A stretch of DNA of 36,687 bases, taken from Desulfobacterales bacterium (GTDB taxonomy: Bacteria; Desulfobacterota; Desulfobacteria; Desulfobacterales; JAHEIW01). The DNA is taken from positions 1 to 36,687 of the forward strand of contig JAQYWI010000038.1 in the NCBI GenBank assembly GCA_030145015.1, written 5' to 3'. The position numbers were made by a program, and so were the translations under genes. Under the pieces are notes generated by a model. It had not been told where the DNA came from. It ran no database searches and saw only the letters and a program-made list of their open reading frames with translations. Below are positions 1-8,617 of the stretch, piece after piece (positions within the stretch are counted from its first letter, which is position 1; each line of letters starts with the position of its first letter).

Positions 1-1
1 C

Positions 2-73
2 AAAAACCTGGGACTGGCAACCCTTTGCGGGGGCGGCGGCGTATCGATGGCCTGTGCCGTGGAGATAGTTTAG
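2..73 (+). CDS. Thiolase (acetyl-CoA C-acyltransferase), C-terminal end only
   Basis: Only the last 23 codons are inside the window. They read as a thiolase tail: residues GLATLCGGGG, then a short helix ending in EIV and a TAG stop. In thiolases the Cys before the glycine run is one of the two catalytic cysteines, in the CxG signature near the C-terminus. The enzyme would cleave or condense acyl-CoA, in keeping with the acyl-CoA genes further along. The subtype cannot be told from this piece. Confidence 0.8.
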   Translation, partial: KNLGLATLCGGGGVSMACAVEIV

Positions 74-136
74 ACTTTTAAATCACAAAATTCGCTACTT
101 TGGAGTGAAAATAAAACTGATTCAAGCGTGGGTTCT

Positions 137-355
137 AAAAATCCGAATACCGAATGTCGAAATACGAAACAATATCGAATGACAAAAATTCGAATGCTTT
201 AAATAAAAAATCCGCTTTTGTTAATTAAGAATCTTTTATCGTATTTTCAGTTTTGATTTTTGGAAAATTTGAATTTCGGATTTGCCCTTCGACTTAGCTC
301 AGGGTGGTGAGCAGGTCGAACCATTTCGAATTTAGTGCTTCGAATTTCGGATTTT
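137..355. repeat. Long imperfect inverted repeat, CGAAATTCGAA word family, copy 1
   Basis: This fills the gap between the thiolase and the TPR gene. The left arm (about 137-200) is made of degenerate words such as ATCCGAAT, TCGAAATACGAA and TCGAATGAC. The right arm (about 264-355) has their complements, such as TTTGAATTTCGGATT and CTTCGAATTTCGG. The same word set, in the same order, recurs at 19283-19461. A separate palindrome (288-320) interrupts the right arm. Confidence 0.75.
288..320. repeat. TTCGAC palindrome nested in the right arm of the larger inverted repeat
   Basis: CTTCGACTTAGCTCA faces TGAGCAGGTCGAA across a four-base loop region, giving an interrupted palindrome. It splits the surrounding word repeat: TTCGGATTT lies on the left and ATTTCGAATTT on the right. 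This suggests that a small REP-like palindrome was inserted into an older element. Confidence 0.6.
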
Positions 356-376
356 AATATTTGAGGGGGTACGGGA

Positions 377-1123
377 ATGAAACGATATATTTGGGTGGCA
401 GCAATAACTGCGATTTTTCTGGTTTTTCCTTTTGGGGTGGCGGCGCTGGACTATCTGGCGGAAGCCGATAAAATTTTTGACCAGGGGGGGCTTGAAAATT
501 ACAAGAAGTCCATTGACCTGTACGTCAAGGCGCTTGAACAGCAACCCGACGATTATGAAGCTGCCTGGAAGTGTGCCCGGGCCCACCGCGAATACGCCGA
601 TAAAGCCAAAAAGAACGGCATCGAGGGCTGGAAGGATATTTGCGCCCGATACGGCAAAGCCGGCATGCAATACGCCCACAAGGCCATCGAATTGAAACCG
701 CAGCGCCCCGACGGGCATTATTACTACGGGTTGAATGTCGGCATTTACGCCGATGGCGTCAGCATCCTCACAGCTCTGGGTGAGGGATTGAAGGGCAAGA
801 CCCAGCAGAGCTTCGAAAAAACGTATGAGATCAACAAAATGTATAAAGAAGGCGGACCGATGCTGTCCCTGGGCCGCTTCTGGGCAGTTTTACCCTGGCC
901 GCTGCGCGACCGCAAAAAATCTCTGGCGTATTACCGGGAATATCAGGCAACCAAATACTTCTCCGACAACACCGAAGCCCGGCTTTTTCTGGCGGAACTC
1001 TTAATTCAGATCGGCGGGGACGACAACAAAACCGAAGCCAAAAGCTATCTGAGGAAAGGGCTAATGTCAGATGATCTGTATTTTAAAAACTGGGCTGAAC
1101 GGTTGCAGGCCGAATTGAAATAA
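377..1123 (+). CDS. Exported TPR-type protein
   Basis: A 248-residue protein starting with a signal peptide (positive MKR, hydrophobic residues 5-22, likely cut after VAA). Helical TPR-like repeats follow: about residues 40-75 (YVKALEQQPDDYEAAW), 85-120 (AIELKPQRPDGHYYYG) and 195-245. GEGLKGKTQQSFEKTYEI followed by a GGP and a WPLRDRKKSL segment is typical of periplasmic TPR proteins of delta-proteobacteria. The ATG follows GAGGGGGTACGGGA, which supplies a ribosome site. It stands alone on this strand, with a long hairpin element in front and converging genes behind. It is probably a protein-interaction scaffold; no catalytic motif is visible. Confidence 0.75.
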   Translation: MKRYIWVAAITAIFLVFPFGVAALDYLAEADKIFDQGGLENYKKSIDLYVKALEQQPDDYEAAWKCARAHREYADKAKKNGIEGWKDICARYGKAGMQYAHKAIELKPQRPDGHYYYGLNVGIYADGVSILTALGEGLKGKTQQSFEKTYEINKMYKEGGPMLSLGRFWAVLPWPLRDRKKSLAYYREYQATKYFSDNTEARLFLAELLIQIGGDDNKTEAKSYLRKGLMSDDLYFKNWAERLQAELK

Positions 1124-1258
1124 CAGCCCGTGTTCGTCTTAAAGTGAGCCAAACGCAACAGATTCATCTCTAATCTTAGGAAAGGTGCGATTGTATACTT
1201 TGTATGCAGGCGACACCACCGGAGTGCCCGAATGAAAATAGCATCGGTGATCTTGTGC

Positions 1259-2074
1259 TTATAGATCGTCCTCCCAGCCCTGCCGGATAACTTTTGGGAT
1301 AAAAATTTCGGTGGCAGGCGGAAGCGTGTCTTTGCTGACGCTGAATTCATTGGTCTCAAGGAACCGAGTCCGGTAAGGTCCACCCAGAAATCTCTCCAGC
1401 ACTGTTGTATCATCGTAGTAGTGCATGGGGACCGCTATCTTCGGTTTAAGCTGTTCGACCACCTTCCGCGCCTTTTCGGGACCCATTGTGTAAGCACCGC
1501 CAATCGGAACAAAAACAATATCGATATGCCCTAAGAGATCGAGTTGCCCTTCATTAAAAGGCTCTCCGATATCACCGGTGTGGCAGATGCAAAGGCCGTC
1601 TAATTCGAAGACAAAAGCGGAGCCCTTTATAAATTCAGCCGGGGCTCTCATATGAATGGGTATATTATAGATCAGAACATCACGGAAAACGGTGTTGATT
1701 TCGTTCCACTCGAAACCCCATGGCTTCAGGCCCCGCAGAATCAAAGGATTTCCTTTGGCCAGTGCGACATTGCTGTGATTCCTCGTTTCTTTTCCCACCG
1801 TCACCACATCCGGCCAAACTTCAGGCAGCGGATAGCCTAAATAACGAAAGGGGTCGGTGATGATTTTCGTTCCTGCGCTCGAAGTGATCTGGAAGAAAGC
1901 GTGGCCGAACCATTTGATCTCCACGAACCCGGAAGCGGCGACACGCCTGAGCCGAGGCCGGCCCCCATCAACAACATTGGGATTACGGCACGCAGCCTGG
2001 ATCACCGGCGGGAATAGAATCATCCAGATACAGGCAATGACGGCAACCCGCATGATTAATATCGTTCGTTTCAT
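1259..2074 (-). CDS. Exported metallo-beta-lactamase-fold protein (UlaG/Lactamase_B_3 type), metal motif eroded
   Basis: A 271-residue protein with a signal peptide (residues 1-28). The core follows the MBL fold of the UlaG/PF13483 group: WFGHAFFQI (55-63), TDPF, then the place of the HxHxDH motif, then CHTGD (164-168) and PMHYY (216-220). Where active relatives read HxHxDH, this protein has KETRNH (95-100), so two ligand histidines and the Asp are replaced. That suggests lost or altered metal chemistry. The first residues after the signal, ACRNPN, match the paralog at 2445-3398, so the two arose by duplication. AAGGA sits upstream of the ATG. Confidence 0.75.
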   Translation of the reverse strand: MKRTILIMRVAVIACIWMILFPPVIQAACRNPNVVDGGRPRLRRVAASGFVEIKWFGHAFFQITSSAGTKIITDPFRYLGYPLPEVWPDVVTVGKETRNHSNVALAKGNPLILRGLKPWGFEWNEINTVFRDVLIYNIPIHMRAPAEFIKGSAFVFELDGLCICHTGDIGEPFNEGQLDLLGHIDIVFVPIGGAYTMGPEKARKVVEQLKPKIAVPMHYYDDTTVLERFLGGPYRTRFLETNEFSVSKDTLPPATEIFIPKVIRQGWEDDL

Positions 2075-2116
2075 CGAAACGGTTCCTTGTGTTACCCCGG
2101 GATATAAGAACGCGCC

Positions 2117-2436
2117 TCCCAGTGTTGTGTCCCATGAATATAATAAAAAAATAGTAATGGGTATCTAAGAACGGTTGGGTCCATGATTGAGAAAATTCCA
2201 AGCACCAAAATTATTAAATCACAAATCACAAAATACAAATACCAAACAAATTACAATGACCAAAATTCAAAATCTCAATGCAAACCTGTTTTGGTCATTG
2301 AAAAATTGAGATTTGAGATTTATTTGTAATTTGGTGCTTGGAACTTGGGATTTAATTTGCTGTTCCTTGGATTAAAAAGATCAATAAAACTAATCTGAGT
2401 TTTACAAATTACATAAAGGACACAACATTAGTACCC
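2117..2436. mobile_element. Possible MITE-like element bounded by inverted GTGTTGTGTCC ends
   Basis: AGTGTTGTGTCC at about 2119-2130 faces GGACACAACATT at about 2418-2429. The pair encloses the whole AT-rich gap between the two MBL genes, including the inner inverted repeat at 2196-2343. The same 11-mer occurs a third time at about 22977-22987, just outside another element. No transposase lies inside. No clear target duplication is visible, so the boundaries are tentative. Confidence 0.35.
2196..2343. repeat. Long imperfect inverted repeat, CCAAGCACCAAA word family
   Basis: The tips TTCCAAGCACCAAA (2196-2209) and TTTGGTGCTTGGAA (2330-2343) are exact reverse complements. Inward, the arms carry degenerate words: ATCACAAATCACAAAATAC and AATGACCAAAATTC on the left, their complements ATTTGAGATTTATTTG and TTTTGGTCATTG on the right. 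The whole could fold into one long AT-rich hairpin in the gap between the MBL genes. Confidence 0.8.
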
Positions 2437-2444
2437 GGCTATGC

Positions 2445-3398
2445 TTAAAGATCACCCTCTCGAACCACCTTGAGAATGTAAATCTCGGTTGTGGGCGGCA
2501 AGGTATCCTTACTCACGTTGAATTTACTGGTATTGAGGACCCGGGTCTGGTGGGGGCCGTCTGTAAAGCGTATCAGGTCGCTTTCCCGATACCAGTAGTG
2601 CATCGGGATAACGATCTTGGGTTTTAACTGCTCGACAATCTTTTTGGCCTCCTCCGGTCCTGCCGTGTAGGTTCCGCCTATGGGCACCATCAGCACATCA
2701 ATATGTCCGATGAACTGGAGCTGATCTTCGTTGAACGGTTCACTGACATCTCCCGCATGCAGGATGCACATGCCATCCATTTCAAAAACAAAGGCAGTCC
2801 CTTTCAGACTTGCCTGATATTCCAGATAGCCTCTTTGGTGGATGGGTACATTGTAGATCAGGATGTCGCGGAAGGTGAGATTAATGTCGTTCCATTCATA
2901 GGTTCCCTCTTTCAGGCCGCGCAAAACAACGGGGCTTCCCTTGGCCAGCCCGACGTTGTTGTGGTTCCTGTGTTCTCTGCCGACGGTTACGATGTGAGGC
3001 CAGACCTGAGGTGTGGGGTATCCCATGGAGCCGAACGGATCGGTGATGATTTTCGTTGCGCTGCTGGAAGTGATCTGAAAAAAAGAGTGGCCGAACCATT
3101 GGATCTCTATGAAACCTCCAGTTGCAACCGGAACAAGCAAGGGATCATCGCCATCCACAAGATTTGGATTTCTGCAAGCCGTCTCCCCTTGCCCCGCAAA
3201 GACAAAGAGGAAAGCGCTGATCAGTAAAACCAAAATGATTGAGTCAACGACCACCCGCAAAGCGGGTGGCTTGGATTTTACCGCCATAGGCGGTAAAAGA
3301 CAGGGGCGCGAAGTGCCCCCGATCGTTGAAAACAACGCGGTGAAACCGGGTGCGAAGTCCCGCCGTGGCGGGATTTGGAAAACCCAATTATTTTTCAT
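2445..3398 (-). CDS. Exported metallo-beta-lactamase-fold protein, paralog, with a hairpin-coded N-terminal extension
   Basis: 317 residues from the ATG at 3398, which follows GAAAGGTTGAC. The hydrophobic signal segment lies at residues 51-68, and the mature part begins ACRNPN as in the paralog. WFGHSFFQI (101-109), LHAGDVSE and PMHYW are present. The HxHxDH position reads REHRNH (141-146), losing one His and the Asp. Residues about 11-50 have no counterpart in the paralog and are encoded by a run of small GC hairpins (3251-3373). The ancestral start may have been near Met38 (codon 3287-3285), but no good ribosome site precedes it. The function is unknown and may be non-catalytic. Confidence 0.72.
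   Translation of the reverse strand: MKNNWVFQIPPRRDFAPGFTALFSTIGGTSRPCLLPPMAVKSKPPALRVVVDSIILVLLISAFLFVFAGQGETACRNPNLVDGDDPLLVPVATGGFIEIQWFGHSFFQITSSSATKIITDPFGSMGYPTPQVWPHIVTVGREHRNHNNVGLAKGSPVVLRGLKEGTYEWNDINLTFRDILIYNVPIHQRGYLEYQASLKGTAFVFEMDGMCILHAGDVSEPFNEDQLQFIGHIDVLMVPIGGTYTAGPEEAKKIVEQLKPKIVIPMHYWYRESDLIRFTDGPHQTRVLNTSKFNVSKDTLPPTTEIYILKVVREGDL
3251..3373. repeat. Array of small perfect hairpins inside the 5' coding region
   Basis: Successive short-loop palindromes: CCACCCGC/GCGGGTGG (3251-3269), TTTTACCGCC/GGCGGTAAAA (3276-3298, 10-bp stem, ATA loop), GGGGC/GCCCC (3303-3319), CGTTG/CAACG (3324-3337), CGGT/ACCG (3338-3348) and TCCCGCC/GGCGGGA (3358-3373). They lie head to tail within about 120 bp and are translated in frame as residues 11-50 of the MBL-fold protein. 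Confidence 0.8.
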
Positions 3399-3490
3399 GT
3401 CAACCTTTCGATATTACAAACGAACAGTGTATTTATACCTAACCCGGACGAGCCGGTTGGAGCGAAGCGGAAATCCCGGTTTATCGGGGA

Positions 3491-3602
3491 ATTGAAAATT
3501 GAAGATTGCAAATTGAATATTTGTGGATGTCGCTTCGCTCCGCCCTTTTTAAAATGGAAAGAATTCCTTAAATATTCAATATTCAATCGAAAATATTCAA
3601 TC
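3491..3602. repeat. Long imperfect inverted repeat, ATTGAAGATTG word family
   Basis: The left arm has ATTGAAAATTGAAGATTG and AAATTGAATATTT. The right arm has AATATTCAATATTCAATC and AAAATATTCAATC, which are complementary words. Between them lies CGCTTCGCTCC (3531-3541), itself the reverse complement of GGAGCGAAGCG at 3461-3471. The element occupies most of the 275-bp gap before the VWA gene. Confidence 0.7.
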
Positions 3603-3673
3603 ATTACAAGACAGTGAAAATATTCCAATATAATTTTTTTGCCACAAAATGCGCAAAAATTACAACTAAGGTA

Positions 3674-5875
3674 CTAAATCAGCCCCCAGCGTCTCCTTAA
3701 ATACCACTCCGACGACAGGAGGGCCAAAACAATAGCCATTACAAAAGCGGTTGCCCATAGCGGTACACGCTTTTCTTCAACAAATTGCTTTTCCGCTTTT
3801 TGGGCGTATTGCTCTATTTGCTTTGTCAGTTCATCTTTTCGCGGCATATATTTTCCCCCCGTCGATGTGGAGATCTTTTGGAGCCGGTCATGGGCGGGGC
3901 CGGCATCCAGGCCCTCCAGTGGCCCCGCGACAACCATGGATTCCTCCAGCTGCCCGACGGGAGTCTCAACCTTTATTCGAAAGATCCCGCCATTCTGCGG
4001 AAGGAAAGAGACGATGTGCTCACCGGGCTGCGGGGAGGGCTTGAGTTTCGAATCGATTTTGAGTCCCTGAGGATTAAAAACAGAGAAGGAGACGGCCGCA
4101 TCAGAAATCCGGGATGGCACCCCATCCTGGAATCGGATTCTAACATCGGTCTCCTGCCCGGTAGACGTGGCCGTTTCCGGAAGGATCATTTGAACCAGAT
4201 CGAGGCTCGGGTCTTTCGTAAGCCACCGGACCATCCGGTGTACGAACATGAGATAGAGTTGATTCCCTTCTCCTCTGGCGACCATTCCCATATACCACTT
4301 CCAGGCGTAGTCTGTTGTCAGGGCCAGTACCCTGCCTTTGCCTTTCTCCGAGACGGTCAGAATTGGCCAGGGGATCCCCTGCGCAGTCTCCAAAAGAACG
4401 GTCGCAGATTTTTTGGCCTCCATCAGATTGACACCGTCTAAAGGGGACATTTCTCGCCAGAGCAGATCCGGGCCCGCATCGCCTTCTCGATATTCGCCGC
4501 CGAAACTCAAAATCGGGTGTTTGGCGCCCGCCGGACTCAGTCTTACCCGAACGGGTGGATCTCTTCGATAAAACTCGCTCTCCACAAATCTAACCGGAAG
4601 AATGTCTCCTATTGGAGATAAACCATATCTGCCCTCATCGAAAAGATTTGGCCCGCCCACCATCGCGAAGCTACCGCCATCCTCAACAAACCTGCGGATG
4701 CTTTCAAGATGTTCAGGACGCAAATAAAGCGCGTAGTTGAAATTGTCGAAAATGAGCAGATCGAAATTCGTCAGTTCCGTTAAGAAAAGGGTCTTGACCG
4801 GAAATGGGATCAAACTCTGTTCGTAAGAGCGAACATTTAAGATATCCGAAGGGGTTCTCAGGATGACAAAAGAGAGCAGATCGATCGAGGGGTCGCTCTT
4901 AAGCGCCGTCCGCATAAAACGGTAATTCATGCTCGGGTTTCCCGAAACCATCAGAATTCGAGTCTTGTCACGGACGACTTTAATGGAGAGGTTGACTTGA
5001 TTATTCTCAACAATGCGCTCCCCGACCTGTTGCGGAATCGAAATCGAAAGGTTTTTCTGACCCACCTCACTCGGCACGAAGGAGAACGCAACGGTTGACT
5101 CTCCAGGATTGGCCTGCACGCGGATGTTTTTGGCGCTAAGCAGCCTTCCCGAATCCTTGAGAAGGACCGGAAGCGTCAAGTCCGTGTATCCGAAGTTTTT
5201 TAGGGTAACGTCAATGGTGACCTCCCGGTCCCTGAAGGCAATTGACGGGGCGCTGATCCCTTTGATCAGGATATCCTGATACGTTTCCGGATCCCCAAAC
5301 GGAACGGTCACGGTAGGAAGCAACGGTGCCTGGCTCTCATTCCACTTCACGTTGCCATCACTCAACAGTACAGCAACGGAATTCTGGTCGCTGATTGCTC
5401 TCAGGGCCTCGCTGACATCCCCCTTTCTGCCAGCGGCTTCCAAACGGGCCACATCGCCAAATTCCAGGGGTCTAAGCGAATCGCCCAATCCATAAACATG
5501 CACTTCATACTTCTTGCTCAGAGACCCTATCAGGGAGCTGCCACCTTCCATCAGCAAGGCCTTGGCTTCATCAAGACGGGACGCTTTCCCACCGGCAACG
5601 GATTGCCCCATGCTTTCAGACGTGTCCACAATGATGGCAATGGCAGGTGATAGCCTGTGTTCCTTCCGGGTAACCACAGATGGGTTTAAAGCGAAGATGA
5701 CCAGAACAACGATTGCAGCGAACCGCAGCAAAGAGATGACGAGGGCTCTCCTAGGCCCCAATTTAGTCCAACTCTTTACACACTGGGCTGCGGCCTGAGC
5801 CAAAGCGAGGCAGAAGAGAAGGATAATCAGCCACATTGGAAAAACAGGGGCTATGGTGATCGGGTTCACGTTCAT
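3674..5875 (-). CDS. Membrane-anchored VWA protein with a GATase-like middle domain (last gene of the MoxR operon)
   Basis: 733 residues. Two N-terminal membrane helices (about 14-30 and 45-64) precede a von Willebrand A domain with the MIDAS motif DTSES (Asp84, Ser86, Ser88). A beta-sandwich stretch follows, then at about 320-500 a class I glutamine amidotransferase-like fold (FDLLIFDNF, VEDGGSFAMVGG). A last helix lies near 703-725 (WATAFVMAIVLALLSS). This layout is that of large BatA/VWA proteins in MoxR clusters. Its start overlaps the DUF4159 stop by four bases (ATGA), so translation is coupled. It probably presents its VWA domain on the outer face of the inner membrane as a metal-dependent binding module. 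Confidence 0.85.
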   Translation of the reverse strand: MNVNPITIAPVFPMWLIILLFCLALAQAAAQCVKSWTKLGPRRALVISLLRFAAIVVLVIFALNPSVVTRKEHRLSPAIAIIVDTSESMGQSVAGGKASRLDEAKALLMEGGSSLIGSLSKKYEVHVYGLGDSLRPLEFGDVARLEAAGRKGDVSEALRAISDQNSVAVLLSDGNVKWNESQAPLLPTVTVPFGDPETYQDILIKGISAPSIAFRDREVTIDVTLKNFGYTDLTLPVLLKDSGRLLSAKNIRVQANPGESTVAFSFVPSEVGQKNLSISIPQQVGERIVENNQVNLSIKVVRDKTRILMVSGNPSMNYRFMRTALKSDPSIDLLSFVILRTPSDILNVRSYEQSLIPFPVKTLFLTELTNFDLLIFDNFNYALYLRPEHLESIRRFVEDGGSFAMVGGPNLFDEGRYGLSPIGDILPVRFVESEFYRRDPPVRVRLSPAGAKHPILSFGGEYREGDAGPDLLWREMSPLDGVNLMEAKKSATVLLETAQGIPWPILTVSEKGKGRVLALTTDYAWKWYMGMVARGEGNQLYLMFVHRMVRWLTKDPSLDLVQMILPETATSTGQETDVRIRFQDGVPSRISDAAVSFSVFNPQGLKIDSKLKPSPQPGEHIVSFLPQNGGIFRIKVETPVGQLEESMVVAGPLEGLDAGPAHDRLQKISTSTGGKYMPRKDELTKQIEQYAQKAEKQFVEEKRVPLWATAFVMAIVLALLSSEWYLRRRWGLI

Positions 5876-6633
5876 AAATTCTGACGCCTCTTGATGAAGG
5901 GATGGTGGATTACATCCCGCTTATAGTCCGATGTTAGAGAGTAAACAATGATATTGATCCCCATTTTAAAAGCCGCTTTCCTTTGAGGCTCACCTCCTGG
6001 AACGCAAGCGTGAAGCCACTTTCCGAATCTGTCCCGCGACCAGGCACCGGACAGATCGTTCTGTGAATAGATAACCGGGGTCCAGCTATCGATCGTGATG
6101 CCTTCAAGATAGGGATTGACCCTCTGGCGGCCGCCGAAGCTGCCAATAAGATAAAAGCTCTGATAGACGGAATGCTCGGAAGCAAGCCTTTTCAGCTCGT
6201 AGCCCGGCAGGACCGCGCGCATCTCCCTGCGAAAGGCCTGATCGAACCCAAAGCCTTTGGCACCGACCGTGTCTTCGGCAAAGAGGAAACCGCCGTAGGT
6301 TAGGAAGCGCCGTAAAATTTCCCGTTCCGGTTGCGTAAAGGGTTCAAATTCATAGCGACCTGCCATATAAAGGAAAGGACAGAAAAAAAGGTCACGGTCC
6401 GACAGTTGCATAAGGCGTCTTTCCTTCCTGGCGTCAATACTTGTCCGAAGCTCGAGTTCCTCAACGATGGCTTCAGCAAACAGAGGATTTGGATCCCATT
6501 CTCCGCCCCGGTATTTGAGTTGAGCGAAGAAAAAATGCGGAAAGAGGGAACCCGATGCAAGCTTGGGCCAAGATGGGATCCATCCTCCCATGAGACCCAC
6601 TGCCATCGCTAAAAATTTTCTCCGGGAGATCAT
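5872..6633 (-). CDS. DUF4159 protein with Tat-type signal
   Basis: 253 residues beginning MISRRKFLAMAVGLMGG, which fits the twin-arginine motif SRRxFL, so export in a folded state is likely. The rest matches DUF4159: FAQLKYRGGEWDPNP, then a GATase-like region with PFLYMAGRYEF and a FLTYGGFLFAEDT segment, and GINIIVYSLTSDYKRD near the end. The domain occurs almost always beside BatA-like VWA genes. It starts four bases after the BatA-like stop and overlaps the next gene. Its biochemical role is not known. Confidence 0.82.
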   Translation of the reverse strand: MISRRKFLAMAVGLMGGWIPSWPKLASGSLFPHFFFAQLKYRGGEWDPNPLFAEAIVEELELRTSIDARKERRLMQLSDRDLFFCPFLYMAGRYEFEPFTQPEREILRRFLTYGGFLFAEDTVGAKGFGFDQAFRREMRAVLPGYELKRLASEHSVYQSFYLIGSFGGRQRVNPYLEGITIDSWTPVIYSQNDLSGAWSRDRFGKWLHACVPGGEPQRKAAFKMGINIIVYSLTSDYKRDVIHHPFIKRRQNL

Positions 6634-6636
6634 GAC

Positions 6637-8610
6637 TTAAGTTTTATACCCCCAGATACCGTTTGCTAAAATTGTTTCGAGCGTCAGGATGGCCAAAAGG
6701 AAGATCAGCAGAAAAGACCATAGCTCTTGGCGCCCTCCCCGCAAATTCTTTAGCCCGCCTTTCTGATATTCCACAACTTTCACATCGATCGCGCCGAACT
6801 TCTTTTTGAGCTCATCGCCCGAAACCTTTGCCAGATCCGATTCTTCATAAGGCGCGTTCACACCGCGTCTCAGTTCACCGCCGGGGGGGTGAAATTGATA
6901 GATTCCGGGGCCTTGCTTGGGTCCCCTTAGTTGGACCGGACGGCCTTTTTCTCCAAAAAACTCTCCAAAAGTGATTCCGGCCGGTTGGGAGGTTCCCGTT
7001 AATCCCGTGGCTTCTTTCACGAGTCCCTGCAGAAGCGGAAGATAGGCCGCTTTCAGCGCAAGGTCATTCCAGTCGAGGTCGGCGCTGGAGGCAAATATAA
7101 AAAGCTTGGACTTCCCCGCCTCGGCTTCTATCAAAAACGGATCATGATTTCCAAGGGTGAGAAGATTTTTGGCCGTACCTTCAATCTTGAAATACCTGCG
7201 AACAGAGACGCTCTTCAGGCTATCTTCCAATCGTGCCAGAATCTTGCGTGCTTCCGGACTTAAATCAACCTGGGTTATCGTTTCAGCGCTGTCATTTAGA
7301 TCGTTTAGCCCTTTAATTTGCCAGGGAGCGAGCGAAAACCGATTGTATTCCTCGACAACGATTCGATCGCCTAAAAAAATGAAGACCGGCCGTTCCATTT
7401 CCAGGAAAGAAGCCAGCCGGGAGAAATCCGGCCGGGCGACATTCAGCAGAAAGATGCCGTCAAACGATCGCAGATCCGTCCGGGCCATCTCGCCCTCAGT
7501 GATAACGCGAGTCAGAAAGGGCGATTTTTCGAATGCACCGGGATGCAACGCACTCACCAGAAAGTAGCTCTCACTGGCCTTGAGAGAAGTCTTGGGATCT
7601 CCATCGACGATAAGAATGTTGACTTTGTCTCTGACCTTCATCGGAAAATAGAATACATCATCGCTGCGCAGCCGGTCGGGGGACAATTTAATCTCTGCAT
7701 CAATCCAACCGGGTTTATCAACTAAAAGCTCAAAGAATACTTTTGCAGTCTGACCGGAATTCAGATCGATCGATTTCTGCTCGGTTTTCAGGCCCGCAAG
7801 GTAGATTTGCACAAGTGCGGTACCGGATTGATCGGAGAGATTCGACACGGTAACTGCCAGACGGGCGGGAACTCCGACCAAGATCTCGCCTTCAGTCAGG
7901 CTGACATCTTTAATGCCGAAATTCGGATCTCTGGTGGCAGGCCCGATTCTGAAAAAAGTGACATCTGCGTCCGGGATGATCCCGAGCCGGGTCAGATCAA
8001 GGCCGTCCCAATCGCTGCGTGCCAGGTCACTCAGAATCAAGATTTGCTTAGGCATTTCTAAATTCCTTAACCGCTGATAGGCCGATGTAAAGGCAGCATC
8101 CGTTTCGCCGCGGGCAAATGAGAGGGGTAGCGCTTGCAAAGCATTCAGGGCTTCTTCCACTTGCATCCATTCAAAAGCTTGACCCCCCTGGAGACGGCCA
8201 GTCGGAATAAGCGTAATCCTGCCTTCGAAACCCTCCAACGCTTTTTGGGCTGCGCTTTTGGCAATATCGTAGCGTTGGCCCCTGTCTTCGCGATAGCCCA
8301 TACTGAGGGAGTTATCGACGATCAATACCTTGGCGCCTTCCGCTAAGAGAGTGGCAAAGCCAGGGCGTTCGAGCACAGGCCGCGCCATCATAAACACGAT
8401 GGCCGCGATGGCGAGGATTCTTAAGATCAGCAAGAGAAAGTGTTTTAGCCGCCGGGGCCTTGCAGTGGTTCTCTGGGATTGGATCAAAAGGCGAACCGCA
8501 GAAAATTGCCGGACCTCCGGTTTTCTCTGCGTAATCCGATGAATGAGGATGGGCAGGATTGCGGCTGTGAGCCCATAAAGAAAAAATGGATTGTGAAAAG
8601 TGAGATTCAT
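6637..8610 (-). CDS. BatA-like membrane VWA protein
   Basis: 657 residues from the ATG at 8610, eight bases after the DUF58 stop. An upstream extension to 8706 is open but overlaps the DUF58 gene, so it was not used. The N-terminus has the two-helix BatA domain (NPFFLYGLTAAILPILIH, about 7-24; second helix 57-76). A VWA domain follows with MIDAS residues Asp99, Ser101 and Ser103 (DNSLS). A CARDB-like beta domain (VSLTEGEILVGVPARLAVTV) and a GATase-like region (VNILIVDGDP) come next, and a C-terminal helix (WSFLLIFLLAILTLET) closes it. It should sit in the inner membrane with most of its mass in the periplasm, paired with the second VWA protein. Confidence 0.85.
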   Translation of the reverse strand: MNLTFHNPFFLYGLTAAILPILIHRITQRKPEVRQFSAVRLLIQSQRTTARPRRLKHFLLLILRILAIAAIVFMMARPVLERPGFATLLAEGAKVLIVDNSLSMGYREDRGQRYDIAKSAAQKALEGFEGRITLIPTGRLQGGQAFEWMQVEEALNALQALPLSFARGETDAAFTSAYQRLRNLEMPKQILILSDLARSDWDGLDLTRLGIIPDADVTFFRIGPATRDPNFGIKDVSLTEGEILVGVPARLAVTVSNLSDQSGTALVQIYLAGLKTEQKSIDLNSGQTAKVFFELLVDKPGWIDAEIKLSPDRLRSDDVFYFPMKVRDKVNILIVDGDPKTSLKASESYFLVSALHPGAFEKSPFLTRVITEGEMARTDLRSFDGIFLLNVARPDFSRLASFLEMERPVFIFLGDRIVVEEYNRFSLAPWQIKGLNDLNDSAETITQVDLSPEARKILARLEDSLKSVSVRRYFKIEGTAKNLLTLGNHDPFLIEAEAGKSKLFIFASSADLDWNDLALKAAYLPLLQGLVKEATGLTGTSQPAGITFGEFFGEKGRPVQLRGPKQGPGIYQFHPPGGELRRGVNAPYEESDLAKVSGDELKKKFGAIDVKVVEYQKGGLKNLRGGRQELWSFLLIFLLAILTLETILANGIWGYKT

Positions 8611-8617
8611 CTTATGT

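Noticed and set aside
2203..2360. CRISPR-like repeats in the AT-rich gap
   Set aside because: The words are degenerate, unequal in spacing and mirrored in two arms; there are no uniform repeats and spacers, and no cas genes.
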